64,000 nucleotides of DNA from Vespa crabro (Eukaryota; Arthropoda; Insecta; Hymenoptera; Vespidae). The notes below the pieces were generated by a model. That model ran no database searches. It was given only the letters and a program-made list of their open reading frames with translations, and was not told the origin of the DNA. Of the stretch, positions 10,603 through 22,230 are shown piece by piece (positions within the stretch are counted from its first letter, which is position 1; each line of letters starts with the position of its first letter). The stretch is from positions 3,972,901 through 4,036,900 of the forward strand of contig NC_060965.1 of assembly GCF_910589235.1 (NCBI RefSeq), in the 5' to 3' direction. The position numbers and the translations under genes are program-made.

Positions 10603-12222
10603 AATTACGGACTTCCGACTGAATTACCACCAGCTATCCTCAACTTGGAGATGCGGATTATCGATTAGTCGTTCGACTTTCATGTCATTTGAGTTATTAT
10701 CTTTGTGGTGCGAGAAAGTAGATTAGAAAGTTAACGATTATTTGAAAAAATATATAGAAAAATGAAGAAACTTGATAAATATCTGTTCGATAAACTTTTT
10801 AAAATTCATCGCATTCCACGAATAAAATTACAGAATTAAATAATCGTCATAAAGGTCGTCAATTTCTCGTCAAATTAAAAATCAAAGAGAATAAAAGAAC
10901 TTTGCAAAAGGGAGAAACCTGTGGATTAGATTACGCAAGTGCAAATACGGAGATTCTCTCTTCGTTATCGAGAGATTATGTAGCTTTGTTAGAAAGAGCT
11001 TATGGGGTCGAACGATCATTTGTTACGATCTTTTTTCTTTTTTTTTTTTTTGTCTTTCTTTTTTTTCTTCTTTTTCTTTCTTCTTTTCAAGCGAAATTCG
11101 TAAAAATTCTACGATCGAGTAAATAAGTCGAAATTTTTTCCTATAAATTAAAACACGGTTTATGATTATGCTCTCGTATTTTTATTGCAAAATATTTGAA
11201 AACTTTGAAGGATAAATACAACGTCGTTCCAATGATGTAAAATTTCATTATATGTAACGGAGTTCTACGAATATTTTGAGGAGAATAAAATTGCATATTC
11301 GAGGCCATAACCGATATCGGTTTTACGCAATAATATTTTAGAACGACGACAATATAAAACCTCGAAACATTGTTTTCTATTAGAAATATGCATCGTCGGT
11401 TAATTTACAACAGTTATCAATATTAACAAAATGCAAATAAAAAAGAATACACAAGAAAAAGAATACGGGGCACCCGTCGACTTTATTTATCCGTCATAAC
11501 GGAATACTCGATGAAATAAGATCATAATGGAACGGGAAAAGCGAAGGATCATTGAAATAATAAATTTTTCGCTTGATTCGTTCGGGATAAAAAAAAAAAA
11601 AAAAGAAAAGAAAAAAAAACCACCGATGCATACAAAATTGTCTTGATAAAAGATCTTATCGTCTCTTCTTTCATCCTACGCATTCCAACTACAAGTCGTT
11701 CGAAGACAACATTGTTCCATCGTCGTTGCAAAGCTGTAAATGCGGCGATAACAGTGTATAAGTTCGATATCAAGGTATAGCTAGGAGTACCCGTGAACGA
11801 TGAAACGAGAAACAGAAAAAGCTTTTTCTTTCTCTTTTCTTTCTCCTTCTCTTACTCTTATTCGCATCCTAGCAACTTTCTCTCCCTTTTATCCGCCTCT
11901 TTTATGGAGCAGTCATCAATGCAGTTGGCTGAACTATTCCGAATCGGGTGAAAGAAGAACGCTTAGAATGAAAGAAAAGAAACTCCGTGCATACGTTTTC
12001 CTAAAGGTGTAATGAAAAAAAAAAAAAAAAAAAAAAAAAGAAAGAAAAAAGGAAAGGAAAAAACGGAAGTGTTACTCCGAATAACATTACACGAACGATT
12101 ACCGTTTCAATTGTCCTTTGTTTTTGATAAAAAATTGTTGAGAATCTACGCCCTATAAACGTATCTAATTTATTCAACAATCTTTACCAAGATTTTATTT
12201 AGAAAATTTTTCTGCTTTTTTT

Positions 12223-12255
<33 letters not shown>

Positions 12256-12283
12256 GATATAAGAACGGATCTATGTATTCTGA
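10603..12283. other. gene-free AT-rich stretch
   Basis: Unique AT-rich DNA, T-run 11031-11082, A-runs 11590-11620 and 12018-12060, T-run 12216-12254. ORFs at 10902, 11549 and 11800 carry T/F- or K-rich ends from these runs and are not supported. Confidence 0.5.
12216..12254. repeat. poly(T) run
   Basis: About 39 nt, nearly all T with a few C. Confidence 0.93.
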
Positions 12284-12577
12284 AGGAAATGTACTAAGGA
12301 GCGACACTTTGTGTCATCGATTTTAACGACTCTAATATGTGCCGACGAGTCTCTGGATCGTCGTATCCGAGGCTCCGTAACAGCACTTTCGGCCGACGTA
12401 TCCCTTAACGATGTACAGATTCTCGCGAAAAGTGTTTCCGACGATCGTAAAACCACGAGAGAATTAATTTCGTATTCCCAATCGGGACAATTCAAATGGC
12501 TTTTACCATTCCTTTTTATTATTTTCTATTTTTTTTCTTCTTCTTTTTCTTTTTTTTTTTTTTATTATTTTATTTAA
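12284..12577 (+). CDS. possible exon, unknown
   Basis: About 97 open codons without ATG. The first 70 are free of simple repeats (for example TTLICADESLDRRIRGSVTA and AKSVSDDRKTTRELISYS); the tail is poly-Phe from a T-run. A T-run about 45 nt upstream and a CTAAG end could serve as an acceptor, but poorly. The complementary frame (12495-12271) is equally open, so there is no strand evidence. Confidence 0.14.
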   Translation, partial: RKCTKERHFVSSILTTLICADESLDRRIRGSVTALSADVSLNDVQILAKSVSDDRKTTRELISYSQSGQFKWLLPFLFIIFYFFSSSFSFFFFYYFI

Positions 12578-12850
12578 AGTCATACCATTCCCATTCGGAT
12601 ATGATTTTATATCGAATGTTTAAACAAAACTTGTTACCGACGGATGACATCGAATTGTATTCATTTCGATCAATGCAACCGACATAATATTTTCCAACAT
12701 TTTTAAACTCTCTTCGACTCTCGATTTTTAATTCGCGTCAGCTTCAAAAACTTGAATCTACCGCAATGACACGATCAACGGAGATTTCCGGTAAAATTCG
12801 AACTTTTCAAATTTCGAGTTGCTAATCCTCTCTCATCCATGCTCAGTATA

Positions 12851-12958
12851 ACTCTGAAAAAAAAAAAAAAACATTTAAAAAACGACCGTGTTTGGTCTAC
12901 CAAAACTACTCTCAAAAAAGAAAAAAAAAAAAAAAAAAAAAAAAAACAGAAAAAAAAA
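12851..12958. repeat. A-rich low-complexity tract
   Basis: Two long A-runs interrupted by unique sequence; the Lys-rich ORFs here come from them. Confidence 0.85.
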
Positions 12959-13053
12959 TCATTGGTTAACCGAAGACACAAGGTTTCGATGGACTCAGAG
13001 ATATTTTACGGAAATTCTCGTGACTTCAAACGCAAGAAATAGAGTGGGAGTGA

Positions 13054-13590
13054 GTCTTTCCACGGTCCAGAGTTGGAAAATCGTGGAGAAATTCCAGAGG
13101 CAATCCCATTTACCTTTCGTTTCGCGATCTCCTACTCCTAAGTCTCACTCTCTACGCTGAAGTGAATACGAAAAAGCAGCCAAGATACGCTGATGTTGAT
13201 GGCTACCAGCTTTCGAATTCTTTGAAGGATCTATCCTCACCGTCCTTGGATTCTTTACTATCTCTAGGTTACACTGTTCCTCAGCAATCTAGTATTAAAG
13301 CAGATCATAACGCGCGCGTCTCCTTATTGTTACTCTCGACCTATTCTCTTTCTTTCTCTGTCTGTCTCTCTTTCTCTCTTTGTCTCTCTCTCTTTCTTTC
13401 TTTTTATAAGGATGAAACCAAAAAGATAGCATATGCTTTGAAGTCGGTACTTCCGTATGATCACCCATTCTTCCAAATGAGATTCCTCCCCTTTTTCTTT
13501 CGTTCTATGTTATACTACTTACTATCAAACGTATGTTTGAATTTTCATAAAAGAAATCACCTCGAATACTCTTTGGATGTCAATGAATGA
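13054..13590 (+). CDS. long open block, partly repeat, unknown
   Basis: 178 codons open after TGA, with no ATG near the start. The central part (13162-13320) is ordinary (RYADVDGYQLSNSLKDLSSP, then SLDSLLSLGYTVPQQ), followed by a Ser/Leu/Phe run from a CT/TTTC tract that inflates the length, then another unique segment. TCACTCTCTACGCTGAAG is a possible acceptor just before the ordinary part. No function can be given. Confidence 0.14.
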   Translation, partial: VFPRSRVGKSWRNSRGNPIYLSFRDLLLLSLTLYAEVNTKKQPRYADVDGYQLSNSLKDLSSPSLDSLLSLGYTVPQQSSIKADHNARVSLLLLSTYSLSFSVCLSFSLCLSLFLSFYKDETKKIAYALKSVLPYDHPFFQMRFLPFFFRSMLYYLLSNVCLNFHKRNHLEYSLDVNE

Positions 13591-14610
13591 TCGCGATGAT
13601 TATCATTATCTTTATTACAATGATATATATATATATATTATCATTATCTTTAAATAATTAATTTTAATCTGAAATTATAAATAATTTTAAAAATATTTTT
13701 CAATATGATAGATAAATTTCGTCTTAAATTTAATTAAATTTGATTCAATTAATTTCTTATTATTATAACTCGCGATGTTAATTGAATAAAATTTTGCCTG
13801 TTTAAAATGTTCATTAGATAGTACTTAAAATTGTTCATAAAGATACGCATGAGTATCATTGATGGAACTGATTGTCAAGATTCTTCTGAACATTACAAAA
13901 TTTATCCATTTCTTTTTGTCGATCTTTCCTATTTATTCGAATGTTCCATCCAGTGATTCAGGGAGTATGTAAATGGAATATACTTGTCGGACGGTGTTTA
14001 AGTTATACTCGCCTGCTCTAGTCATTCCCATTTCATTCGGATCCTGTTTAATTAAATGGTTTACCATTCATAGTGAACGACTACGCTGTGAATGGTTTAA
14101 GCAGGTATTATTCCTCTATCTAAATTCACTAAAATCCATTGTACTACTGGCTTACAGAATCCTGTTTCGAAGCACTTTGCCGAACCGTTTTACTGCTCAA
14201 AATCGAAGCATTCTTTTTTTCATTTCTACTTATACGTTCATCCTTGTTACATTTATTAAATAAATAAAGAAACATTTTAATCAACCGATCAGAAAATTAA
14301 ACACTATTAAAATATGAAAAAGAAATTGAAAAGTTTCAAATAAGAATTCAACTTGTCCATCAAATCTCTAATAATGCTAAATCTTTCTTATAAATAGATA
14401 ACGAAGTTGTGAAAAAGAATAGTTACACCTATTCCGAGGAGTAAACAAAAGATCAGGGAAGCAGGTAGTAAGAGGAATGCGTCATATAATGCTCTATCAC
14501 GTGAAGGTCACGAGGTGGTAGTAGGAAAATCATCCCCTAGAAGGGTAACGCGAATAAGGGGAAGAGAAACGAAGAGATAGAGGGGATCAAAAGAAAAAAG
14601 AGGGGAGAAG

Positions 14611-14651
14611 AGAAAGAGAGAGAAAGAGAGAGAGAGAGAGAGAAAGAGAGA
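14611..14651. repeat. (GA)n tract
   Basis: GA/GAAA tract. Confidence 0.85.
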
Positions 14652-14759
14652 AGCTTCCAAAAGCCGAGGAATAAAGTTTTAGGAATTGTAAGAGTAGTTG
14701 CGTTCCCAAGAGAAGGGCCTAATGGTGTAACACCTGTAATAATTATGATATGCCGTCAG

Positions 14760-14990
14760 GGTGAATGGTTCTCGTCCCTCAGCAACGAAGCCACCTCGAG
14801 CACTCGGTAACGTTCTTCCACTCGCGGCTGCTACCCCTCTGGCTCTTCGTCTCCACACCACTAGTGGCCCCCCCGGGGGGTTGGGGCGCGGCCGTGTTTG
14901 CTCTATCGACCGCCGACAATCCACGAAGCTAGCCGAACGCGGCCGAACGCCTCACGGAGGCGCGTATCTCACCGATTCGCGTGCCACCTT
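14760..14990. promoter_or_regulatory. GC-/CpG-rich island with two palindromes
   Basis: A sharp rise in G+C and CpG relative to both flanks, ended by a long CT tract. It contains the 10-bp palindrome CCACTAGTGG (14858-14867) directly abutting C7G6. In insects such a block may be a promoter, 5' UTR or exon. An ORF starting at GTG 14761 is open through it but soon becomes CT-repeat. The regulatory role is inference. Confidence 0.25.
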
Positions 14991-14998
14991 TCTCTTTC

Positions 14999-15041
<43 letters not shown>

Positions 15042-15061
15042 ATTTCTCTTCCTCCCTCTTC

Positions 15062-15093
<32 letters not shown>

Positions 15094-15129
15094 TTCTCTC
15101 TCTCTCACTCTCTCACTCTCTGTCTCTCT
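14991..15129. repeat. (CT)n microsatellite, longest of the window
   Basis: About 140 nt of CT with TTT and CCT interruptions; open in all + frames as Ser/Leu. Confidence 0.93.
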
Positions 15130-15330
15130 TCTTTTTACTCCTAATATCTCACCGATCGCTTTTTTCTTTATTCAATGTAATAATTTTTTATTATTATCCA
15201 TTCATAATTAGTCGATTTTTATTTAATCAGTCAACGTAATCGCAAATGAAATAAATTGCACTATTTTTTTTTTTCCAGAGAGTAAAAAACACTTATACTA
15301 TTACTTTGCGCGTTGATTGTTTCTCCTTTT

Positions 15331-15331
15331 C

Positions 15332-15372
<41 letters not shown>
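15331..15372. repeat. (CT)n microsatellite
   Basis: CT tract with one CTAT interruption. Confidence 0.92.
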
Positions 15373-15374
<2 letters not shown>

Positions 15375-15961
15375 CTATCTTAATCGTCAGAGAAGAAACA
15401 CTTTTGACTTCTGAAAATCTTGAAGGGAGAGGAATCAAAGGTATCTTCGATGTCGGCCTTCCTCCTCCCAAGGGAATCTAATTCTTCTTGCGTACACGAA
15501 AGCAAAAGAAAAGGAAATTTCTTTTTCCTTTTCTCATGATTGTTTTCGAATGAAATTTCACGCTATCGATTCGAATAAGAGGGTTACTTTGTTGTATGCT
15601 GATCGGGGATAGAAAGATATTGTTTTTGAGAGTTCGAAGAAGCTCAGGATTTGACGATGGTCATCACAACAGAGGGAAAGCCTTTGTCTTCGAAGCAAAT
15701 AAGATTCCGCTTCTTGGTAAACGCTGCTTGTCCTGAAAAATGGATTACGTGCTCCTTCGAAGACCTCTTTATCTTCAAGAAATAATGTTCCGAGGACAAA
15801 CGAGGATATTACATTAAAATGAAAATAAAATGGAAATATATAAAAACATCTTAATATTTCGTGGCCACGTTAAGAACAAATTTATTCGAGTTTACATGGA
15901 TAAAGATTCTTTCTTTACAAGAAATATAAGATACTTTTTTATGACGTTTCTGATTTGAAAG

Positions 15962-15989
<28 letters not shown>
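15962..15989. repeat. poly(A) run
   Basis: 28 uninterrupted A. Confidence 0.95.
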
Positions 15990-15992
<3 letters not shown>

Positions 15993-16835
15993 AGCAAACA
16001 TTATTTGACACTAGAGAAACAAAGAATATAGATTAAATAGTACGACAATACCAATGAAACTGAGATGGATTCGCATAGGATATTATAAAAAATTCTACGA
16101 TGAAACAACTTCTTTTAATTCATCTTTACATTTCGAATCTCCTCGTTTTCGGTCAGCCAGTATATACACGGCAACAATACACGATGTAATTAACCGAATA
16201 TGGACACAGTCACATTTCGTAATCAACAAGTTCACCCGCTAACTCCCTCGCCACGTGCTTTTTTTCCATACCATGCGGACGCTCGTAGAACGCTGATGAC
16301 ATTTGTCTCGTTAAAAGGTATACTGACTCTGTGCCACGTTGCTAATAATTAATCGCGTTGGACAACATGCGCTACCTGCAATGACGACGGAAATCTAGCA
16401 TTCTTTTTTTTTTCTTTTTTTTTTTTTTTGTCATTCAAAAAAGCCACAAAACCGTGTTGGAAAATCGTATTGTCAATTTGAAACGAAGTTCTCGTTGAAT
16501 CTAGATCGTCTATCGCTTAGAATACTTAAAATACGTAACGATTTTATTCGTGCTTCATTGATGTTCGATGAACATTTAGTTAAGTGGATTTGATGAATTT
16601 CAAACGTTACGTATAAATCTAGATATAATTTAATGCATCTATAGATGATGCAGTTTGTCAAATTAATATTGTATGAGCCATCATCAGTTTTTCAAATGTG
16701 GAACACGAAAATTGTATTTCCCGTTTAAAAGAGACGAAAAGTTGAAATAATTATTTTCCGAACGACATCGGTTGTTAGTTTTCACGGAGAATTCATTGTT
16801 ATAGTTGAACAAAGAATGTACCTACAGTATGTAAC

Positions 16836-16875
<40 letters not shown>

Positions 16876-16893
16876 CGAGAAAAAGAGGGAGAG
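16836..16893. repeat. (GA)n microsatellite
   Basis: GA tract with AAG and GCG interruptions, ending in G/A-rich sequence. Confidence 0.9.
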
Positions 16894-17130
16894 AAGGGGG
16901 GAAACAAAAATCAGAAAAAGTTTATTACTAGAAGAGAAAAAGACAGAGCTGTTGCACGTTCGAACATTCACCGCAAGCGACTTTAAAGTAACATTAATGT
17001 CCACCCATCAAGGTTCTTTGTCCTATGAAACATCAGAAAAAGAAGTAAACTCAAGAACGATAGTATAGTTCATTGAAAAAAAATATTCATAGATTATATT
17101 AAATCATATTAGATTACATTTAGATTTACA

Positions 17131-17391
17131 TTAAAGAAGATAATTGTGATTTGTTTCTCTTTGAAATATTTTTCGTTTCTTATATTCGAACGTCGCAATC
17201 TTCTTATTCATTTCTTGAAACAATGGATAAACCAATTTGATCTTCAGCTTGGCCAGGGTACAGGTAGAATATTGTATAACAAAATGAAGAGCCCTCGGTC
17301 GATACTTCAACGTCGACGTTTCTTCTTTGTCACCGCGTGTAAGAGTCGCCAAGAATCCGTGGATGGCTTCGACTTTGTTCAAAGTAGATAA
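17131..17391. other. 260-bp block open on both strands
   Basis: The + frame (17146-17391) and minus frame (17382-17131) are each open for about 80 codons with ordinary composition, for example + NQFDLQLGQGTGRILYNKMK and - GFLATLTRGDKEETSTLKYR. Neither starts with ATG. A weak + donor (GTACAG|GTAGAA) and a weak minus donor (CACGCG|GTGACA) exist. It could be an exon on either strand or chance. Confidence 0.2.
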
Positions 17392-17500
17392 AAATAACCA
17401 TCGACAGACATAGCATAGACGGAAAAGTCGTTCGTGCTACCGTCTTTTCACATCGATTCCACGTTGAACGAGACAAAGAGAGTACTATTTTCTGTATAGA

Positions 17501-17690
17501 CATGAGCCCGTACATGAGCCCGTACATGAGCCCGTACATGAGCCCAACATGAACCTGTACATGATCCCCGTTCTATGAGTCCGTTCCATGAACTCATCCC
17601 ATACGACCGTTCCATGAACCCATTCCATGAGCTTGTTGCATGAGCCTGTCCCATGAGTCCGTAGATAAGCTCGTATATGACAGTCATTTG
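17501..17690. repeat. degenerate 12/13-bp minisatellite
   Basis: Begins with three perfect CATGAGCCCGTA units and decays into about 11 more units of 11-14 bp that keep the CATGA core (for example CATGAACCTGTA, CATGAGTCCGTAG). Overlapping minus-strand ORFs (GLMY, AHVR and CTGS repeats) are translations of the array, not evidence for a gene. Confidence 0.88.
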
Positions 17691-18757
17691 CTTTTATTTG
17701 CGATCGCACTAAAGTGATCGTCTTTGGAGCAGGACCGATTGAGGAATCATTCGAAGATACTCTACTCGATACGATTACTTCATTCTATTTGATAGATACC
17801 ATTGGCTAAATTCAGGATCCTAAGAAAAAGTACTACCGTTATCGTGAGTGAATAAAATGGACGAGCAGTGAGCAACGATCGTTGAGAATCATGGACGATC
17901 ATTTTTTTTCGCTCAAAACTTTGATCAAACATTATCTTAGAAAATGTAAAGAGTTCCAGGTAAGTCGACCTTACGAAATTGATTCCACGTCTCTCAAACT
18001 TTGAATGACATTGAGAATCTAGCGAGTTATCGTGACGTAACCGATGATACACTTGTTCGAAAGAAAGGGAAAACTCTCGTAAAGGTCCCATCGAAAGAAC
18101 CAATATAAAAAAAAAAAAGAAAGAAAAAAAAATAAAAAAACCAAGCAGAAAAGGAGGAAAATTCGAAGCGAGCACTAAAATTAATGTCACTGACGTAAAA
18201 TGAAATGGACCGGCAGCCGTGGGGTAAATAATCCCTTTACCTTTAATAGAGTTCAGTATCAGTAAGCAAACAAGATAACGAAAGTTCATTGCCATTCCTT
18301 CTCTTCCACTTTCTCTCTTTACCCTACGGTTCTTTTTATTTACCCTTATCTTCTGTCACTTCACCGAAAGAAAGACAAAGATAAAGAGACTTTTATACGT
18401 TTCCGAAGTTCTTCACGTGTTAGAACGAAAACTCCCTACGAAATGCGACTTGTGAGACAACGATCTTCACATTTTCGATATTCCTTAATCAAAGATCACG
18501 ATAATATAAAGGAGTTCTCTCATTCTAATAAGAAACTGGATTTTATCTTAAATTGAGAAAAGTGTGAGAATGCTCACACGAGAAAGAAAAGATTGACGCC
18601 GGTAACAGACCTTCCGAAACATTTTCGTGCAATTTTGACGTGAGAACAATGGATCGTGTTGGAAAGACAGAAAGAAGAAGAAGAAGAAGAAAAAGGAAGA
18701 AGAGGTGGTGGTACATAGGCACAGACGATCGAGCTTTCGGTCATCCAACGACTCTCA

Positions 18758-18758
18758 C

Positions 18759-18793
<35 letters not shown>

Positions 18794-18840
18794 CTTCTCT
18801 TCTCTCTCTCTCTTTCTCTCTCTCTTCCTCTCACTCTCTT
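18758..18840. repeat. (CTTT)n-(CT)n compound microsatellite
   Basis: At least eight CTTT units passing into CT. Confidence 0.92.
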
Positions 18841-20036
18841 TTACTGTGTCGAGGATTTCGTCGGGAAAGAATCGAGGCGCCATACACCCACTCTCTTTAC
18901 ATCTAGCTTTCTCTCTTTCTCTCTCACTAGAAGGTTCCATCTCATCAGCCATTAAACAAAGCAGTAGCGGACACAAAGGAGCGTCTGCATTGTCGACAGG
19001 GTAGCTGGCAGCAGCTCAAGAGAGAGAGAACGAAACTCAACTCCCCACTCCAAACCCACCCTCTCAACGAGAGGTGTTTCTGATTAATCTACGCGGACCC
19101 CTCGCAGCCCCTGACTATCTCACTCCGTCACTAGTTCTTCCTCGTTCACCCTTCTTCGAGTTTCTACTCGCTACTGCTCTTAAAAATGTACGACTATGTA
19201 CGTGTACGACTAGGTACGAGCTTAAGTCAAAATGGACGACTCGATGATGAGATGAGAGAACGACAGAATTGATAGTTTTCTCTTTTAACAAACGATATTT
19301 CATTCACTCAAGAAATGCCATGAACGTGTATTACAAAAAGACCATTCAGTGAATTGTTTTTCAAATAGAAATGCTCAGAGTTTACGTCGATAAAGAAATA
19401 GCAATACATAGTAGGGTTTCAACGTTGAAGATGATCTCTTTTCGACCTATCAAACCTGTATCAACGTGAAAAGAAAACGAGATAATAAAAAGAGTTCAAT
19501 GATATTTCGTTCCATTGAAAAAGATATCTCTTTACTCTATATCGAAAGCGAAAATAATGAAGTATAACGAATCCCGATATGGATTATTCAATCGATTTTG
19601 ATTCTTACGATAAATCATCAAACATTTCTCGTAAAGTAAGAGAGTTGGGAGGTTCATCTCTAACGAAAAAAAAATATTTACGAACTTTTATAAGGTAACG
19701 AGTTATTGGTATACGAGAAAAATAATTTATTTTATCAAAATAAACAAAATTAGAGGAAGAGAGAGAGAGAGAGAAAGCAGAAGAACGGTATTTCTCGCAA
19801 ACGCTATAATTTATATCCGTTCACTCTTCCATCCACTTTACCTCTTCCATACATTTTCCAGGAAAGTAAAAAAGCGTAGTAGGCGTTCAACAACCCGTCG
19901 ATGTTTCTTCGAAGCAAATCGATCAACAGCGAGCACATAACTGCCATGCGATTAGTATACCCTAATCATTTCCTCTTCGTCGAACTATGTGCAGAAAGAG
20001 ACATGGCTTAGAAGTTTTCGAAATTATTTGCGGGAC

Positions 20037-20070
20037 ATTTGCATTTATGGTATTTTCGCGCATATTTATG
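20037..20070. promoter_or_regulatory. cluster of POU/Hox-type motifs
   Basis: A perfect octamer ATTTGCAT (20037-20044) overlaps TTTATGG (20044-20050), and ATTTATG recurs at 20064-20070, in a repeat-poor stretch. These match known POU and posterior-Hox/Caudal binding words; such short words also occur by chance. Confidence 0.18.
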
Positions 20071-20280
20071 AGAGATTATCATGGCCGCGTTTGTCCTATA
20101 AAATTAATCCAAGAAAATATCCCTTCGTTTCTATAATATTAATTAAATCCAATAGTAATCATTAATATGGAAAGTTAATTCATATATAAACGAAGAAATC
20201 ATCTTCGTCATATTTTACTCATTATATTTCTTTTCCAATAAAAATATCATCTACGATATATTCTACTCTCGATTGCGAAA

Positions 20281-20302
20281 ATGGAGCAATTCGAGCCGAT
20301 TC
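20281..20302 (+). CDS. putative first exon / 36-aa small ORF start
   Basis: ATG in an excellent insect context (CGAAAATGG). Unspliced it encodes a 36-aa small ORF to TGA at 20391 (MEQFEPIREWPELLNTQPLP...). Spliced at ATTC|GTGAGT it contributes MEQFEPI plus one base. The carried C and TT of the exon at 20738 give CTT (Leu), so phase agrees over a 435-bp intron. The -1 base of the donor (C) is weak. Both readings are supported; which is used is unknown. Confidence 0.25.
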
Positions 20303-20557
20303 GTGAGTGGCCAGAGCTTTTAAATACTCAACCGTTACCGCAAACTCTGTACGTTCGTATCCGTACGTATATCGCTGCGGTCTCGGGCTGACGTTCGCGA
20401 AAGGTCAGAGGTGAAAATATAAAATCGTGCGAGAGGTCACGATGCACTTCTTTTCAAAGATAATTTGATTGCGTCCGCGCGAACGAACTCGGCTTTTATG
20501 GCACGAAGCGAGGAAAAGATCGCGAAAGGATATCGAGAAAAAACGATTCAGAGAAAA

Positions 20558-20640
20558 GAAAGAAAGAAAGGAAGAAAGAAAGAAAGGAAGAAAGACAGAA
20601 AAAAAGAGTGAAAGGGAGAGAAAAAGAAAGAAAGAAAGCT
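20558..20640. repeat. GAAA/GAAG-rich tract
   Basis: Imperfect (GAAA)n, source of the Lys/Glu start of an overlapping ORF. Confidence 0.85.
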
Positions 20641-20737
20641 GAAAAGAGAAAAAGGAAGAGTCTAGGAAGGATTATAATGAAAGAAAGGATCCTTGGAAAT
20701 TCAAATATCCCTCTTTCAATTTTGTTTGTCTTTCTAG

Positions 20738-20922
20738 TTAACGTTACGAGGGTGTTTGCTCTGCGATTCAGGAGAAAAAGCTTTCGCAATAAAGAGAAAG
20801 CTGCCTTCAATGATAAGATTCCATACGTTTTTCGACAAGCGGACAAGCTATCGTATAAAGATATTTTCCAATTGTTCGAATATATCATATCATTGAAAAT
20901 TACCAGAGAAAACCTTAAATAA
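20738..20922 (+). CDS. putative terminal exon, basic protein
   Basis: A strong acceptor (TTTTGTTTGTCTTTCTAG) is followed by two split-codon bases and 60 codons to TAA. The sequence is basic and helix-like without low complexity: NVTRVFALRFRRKSFRNKEK near the start, SYKDIFQLFEYIISL near the end. AATAAA lies at 21001-21006, about 80 nt after the stop, as expected for a real 3' end. It can join the 20281-20302 start in phase, giving a protein of about 68 aa. The opposite strand is also open (20888-20496) but less ordinary. No family is recognised. Confidence 0.33.
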
Positions 20923-21141
20923 CAAAACTAAATTGATTTGTATAAACATAGTTGAATTAAATAGAGTTTTACAATAATGAATTAACATTAAGAGAATTTA
21001 AATAAATGAACTTCTCTTGTATTTTCAATAATTAGTATCAATGCTTTAATATCTATATGAGATCCCAGTATAATTCCTTAACGGATGTATACTGATAAGG
21101 ATATTGAATGCTTTTACAGATAAGTCTGCTGAGCTACGGAA

Positions 21142-21143
<2 letters not shown>

Positions 21144-21194
<51 letters not shown>
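21144..21194. repeat. (GA)n microsatellite
   Basis: GA tract with one AAG interruption. Confidence 0.93.
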
Positions 21195-21686
21195 ATCTGA
21201 TAGCATCCTGCTATCTCTCTCAAGAGATTTTAATGACTGCACTACCGAATTCTATAATGTAGGTTGTTTGGTCCACGGTTATATTGCAAGTACTATACCG
21301 CTTTCATGATCGTGTTCGAATTTTAATGCGACCTTCCTGACAACGCGCTCACCGTTCAGAAATCCACCCACGCTTACAAGAACGAACTTGCTCTGTCTCT
21401 TTCTCTTACGTATACATATATATACGTGTTACCTTTGGAACCCATTTAAGTGCGATGGACGTCGTAAGCTTTACGATCGTCCTCTACCAGCCGAGCGTTC
21501 GCTTTCGTGATATTACAAATCGTTTCGATTTTCCACCCGTCGATCTGTGCCACAGCTATTTTCTACGGGCCTCGCCGAACACACTAGATAGCTGGACGTA
21601 AAAATTCTTGTGTAGGTTCCTCTTTTTTCTCCTTTCCTCTCGTGCGTTCAAAGTGGCGAAGGTATTCTGGATCGGGATGTGAATGT

Positions 21687-21724
<38 letters not shown>

Positions 21725-21744
21725 AGAGGGAAAGAGAGAAAGAA
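21687..21744. repeat. (GA)n tract
   Basis: GA tract degrading into AAAG. Confidence 0.9.
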
Positions 21745-21804
21745 CAATGGCATTGCTTTTCATTCCTGTACAATGCATCGAGCTTCCTTTTTTCTTTCTC
21801 TTTT

Positions 21805-21806
<2 letters not shown>

Positions 21807-21838
<32 letters not shown>
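21807..21838. repeat. poly(T) run
   Basis: About 30 T. Confidence 0.93.
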
Positions 21839-21842
<4 letters not shown>

Positions 21843-22070
21843 GTCTGATATTATTTCGTTCATTGTAGGACGTTAATCGACCGTAAATCGCTTACGTTGC
21901 ATCCTGCACTTGGCTGCAGTTATCGGCTCGAGTAAAATTCAAGACTTGTACAAGTAAGAGAAGTAATTAGTTCCTCGCGAAAAATTCAAGCTGTATTTCT
22001 CCCGGTCAATGAATTGTTTTATACGTATATGCAAAGATATATATGTAAAGAAATAGAAATAATATAATAA

Positions 22071-22103
<33 letters not shown>

Positions 22104-22230
22104 TTACATTTATTTAAAAGTATACAATACTGCTTTTATTCGCTTTCAAAATGCTCGAGAAAACATGGATTATTTCTGAAGTGATATAATACTATTACCA
22201 TATTCCATCGAATATTATTTACTTACACAT

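Larger units (their letters stand above)
13600..16830. other. gene-free; repeats and a GC-rich island
   Basis: AT-rich 13.6-14.4 kb; GA-rich 14.58-14.65 kb; GC-rich island about 14760-14990; CT tracts 14991-15129 and 15331-15372; A-run 15962-15989; T-runs 16405-16430. The Ser/Leu ORFs of 15.0-15.2 kb are CT-repeat artefacts. Confidence 0.5.
17700..20280. other. gene-free; purine/pyrimidine repeats
   Basis: Unique AT-rich DNA plus an A-run at 18106-18140 and CTTT/CT tracts at 18758-18840. A GC-richer pyrimidine-rich segment lies at about 18990-19145. The 171-codon minus ORF at 18295-17780 is broken up by a Phe run and shows no splice or start context. Confidence 0.4.
20950..22220. other. gene-free; repeats
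   Basis: (GA)n 21144-21194, GA tract 21687-21744, T-run 21807-21838, short (TA)n 22066-22095; the rest is unique AT-rich sequence. Confidence 0.5.

Noticed and set aside
14898..15239. Long ORFs of Ser/Leu/Phe (+) or Arg/Glu (-), here and at all other CT/GA tracts
   Set aside because: Pure CT DNA contains no stop codon in any + frame; these frames only translate the repeat.
17330..17709. Minus-strand ORFs with YGLM, RAHV and CTGS peptide repeats
   Set aside because: They are the three translations of one minisatellite, without start context, splice sites or non-repeat domain.
17780..18295. 171-codon minus ORF at 17.8-18.3 kb
   Set aside because: It starts at GTG or an internal ATG without context, contains a Phe run from an A-rich tract, and shows no splice sites; length alone is not enough here.
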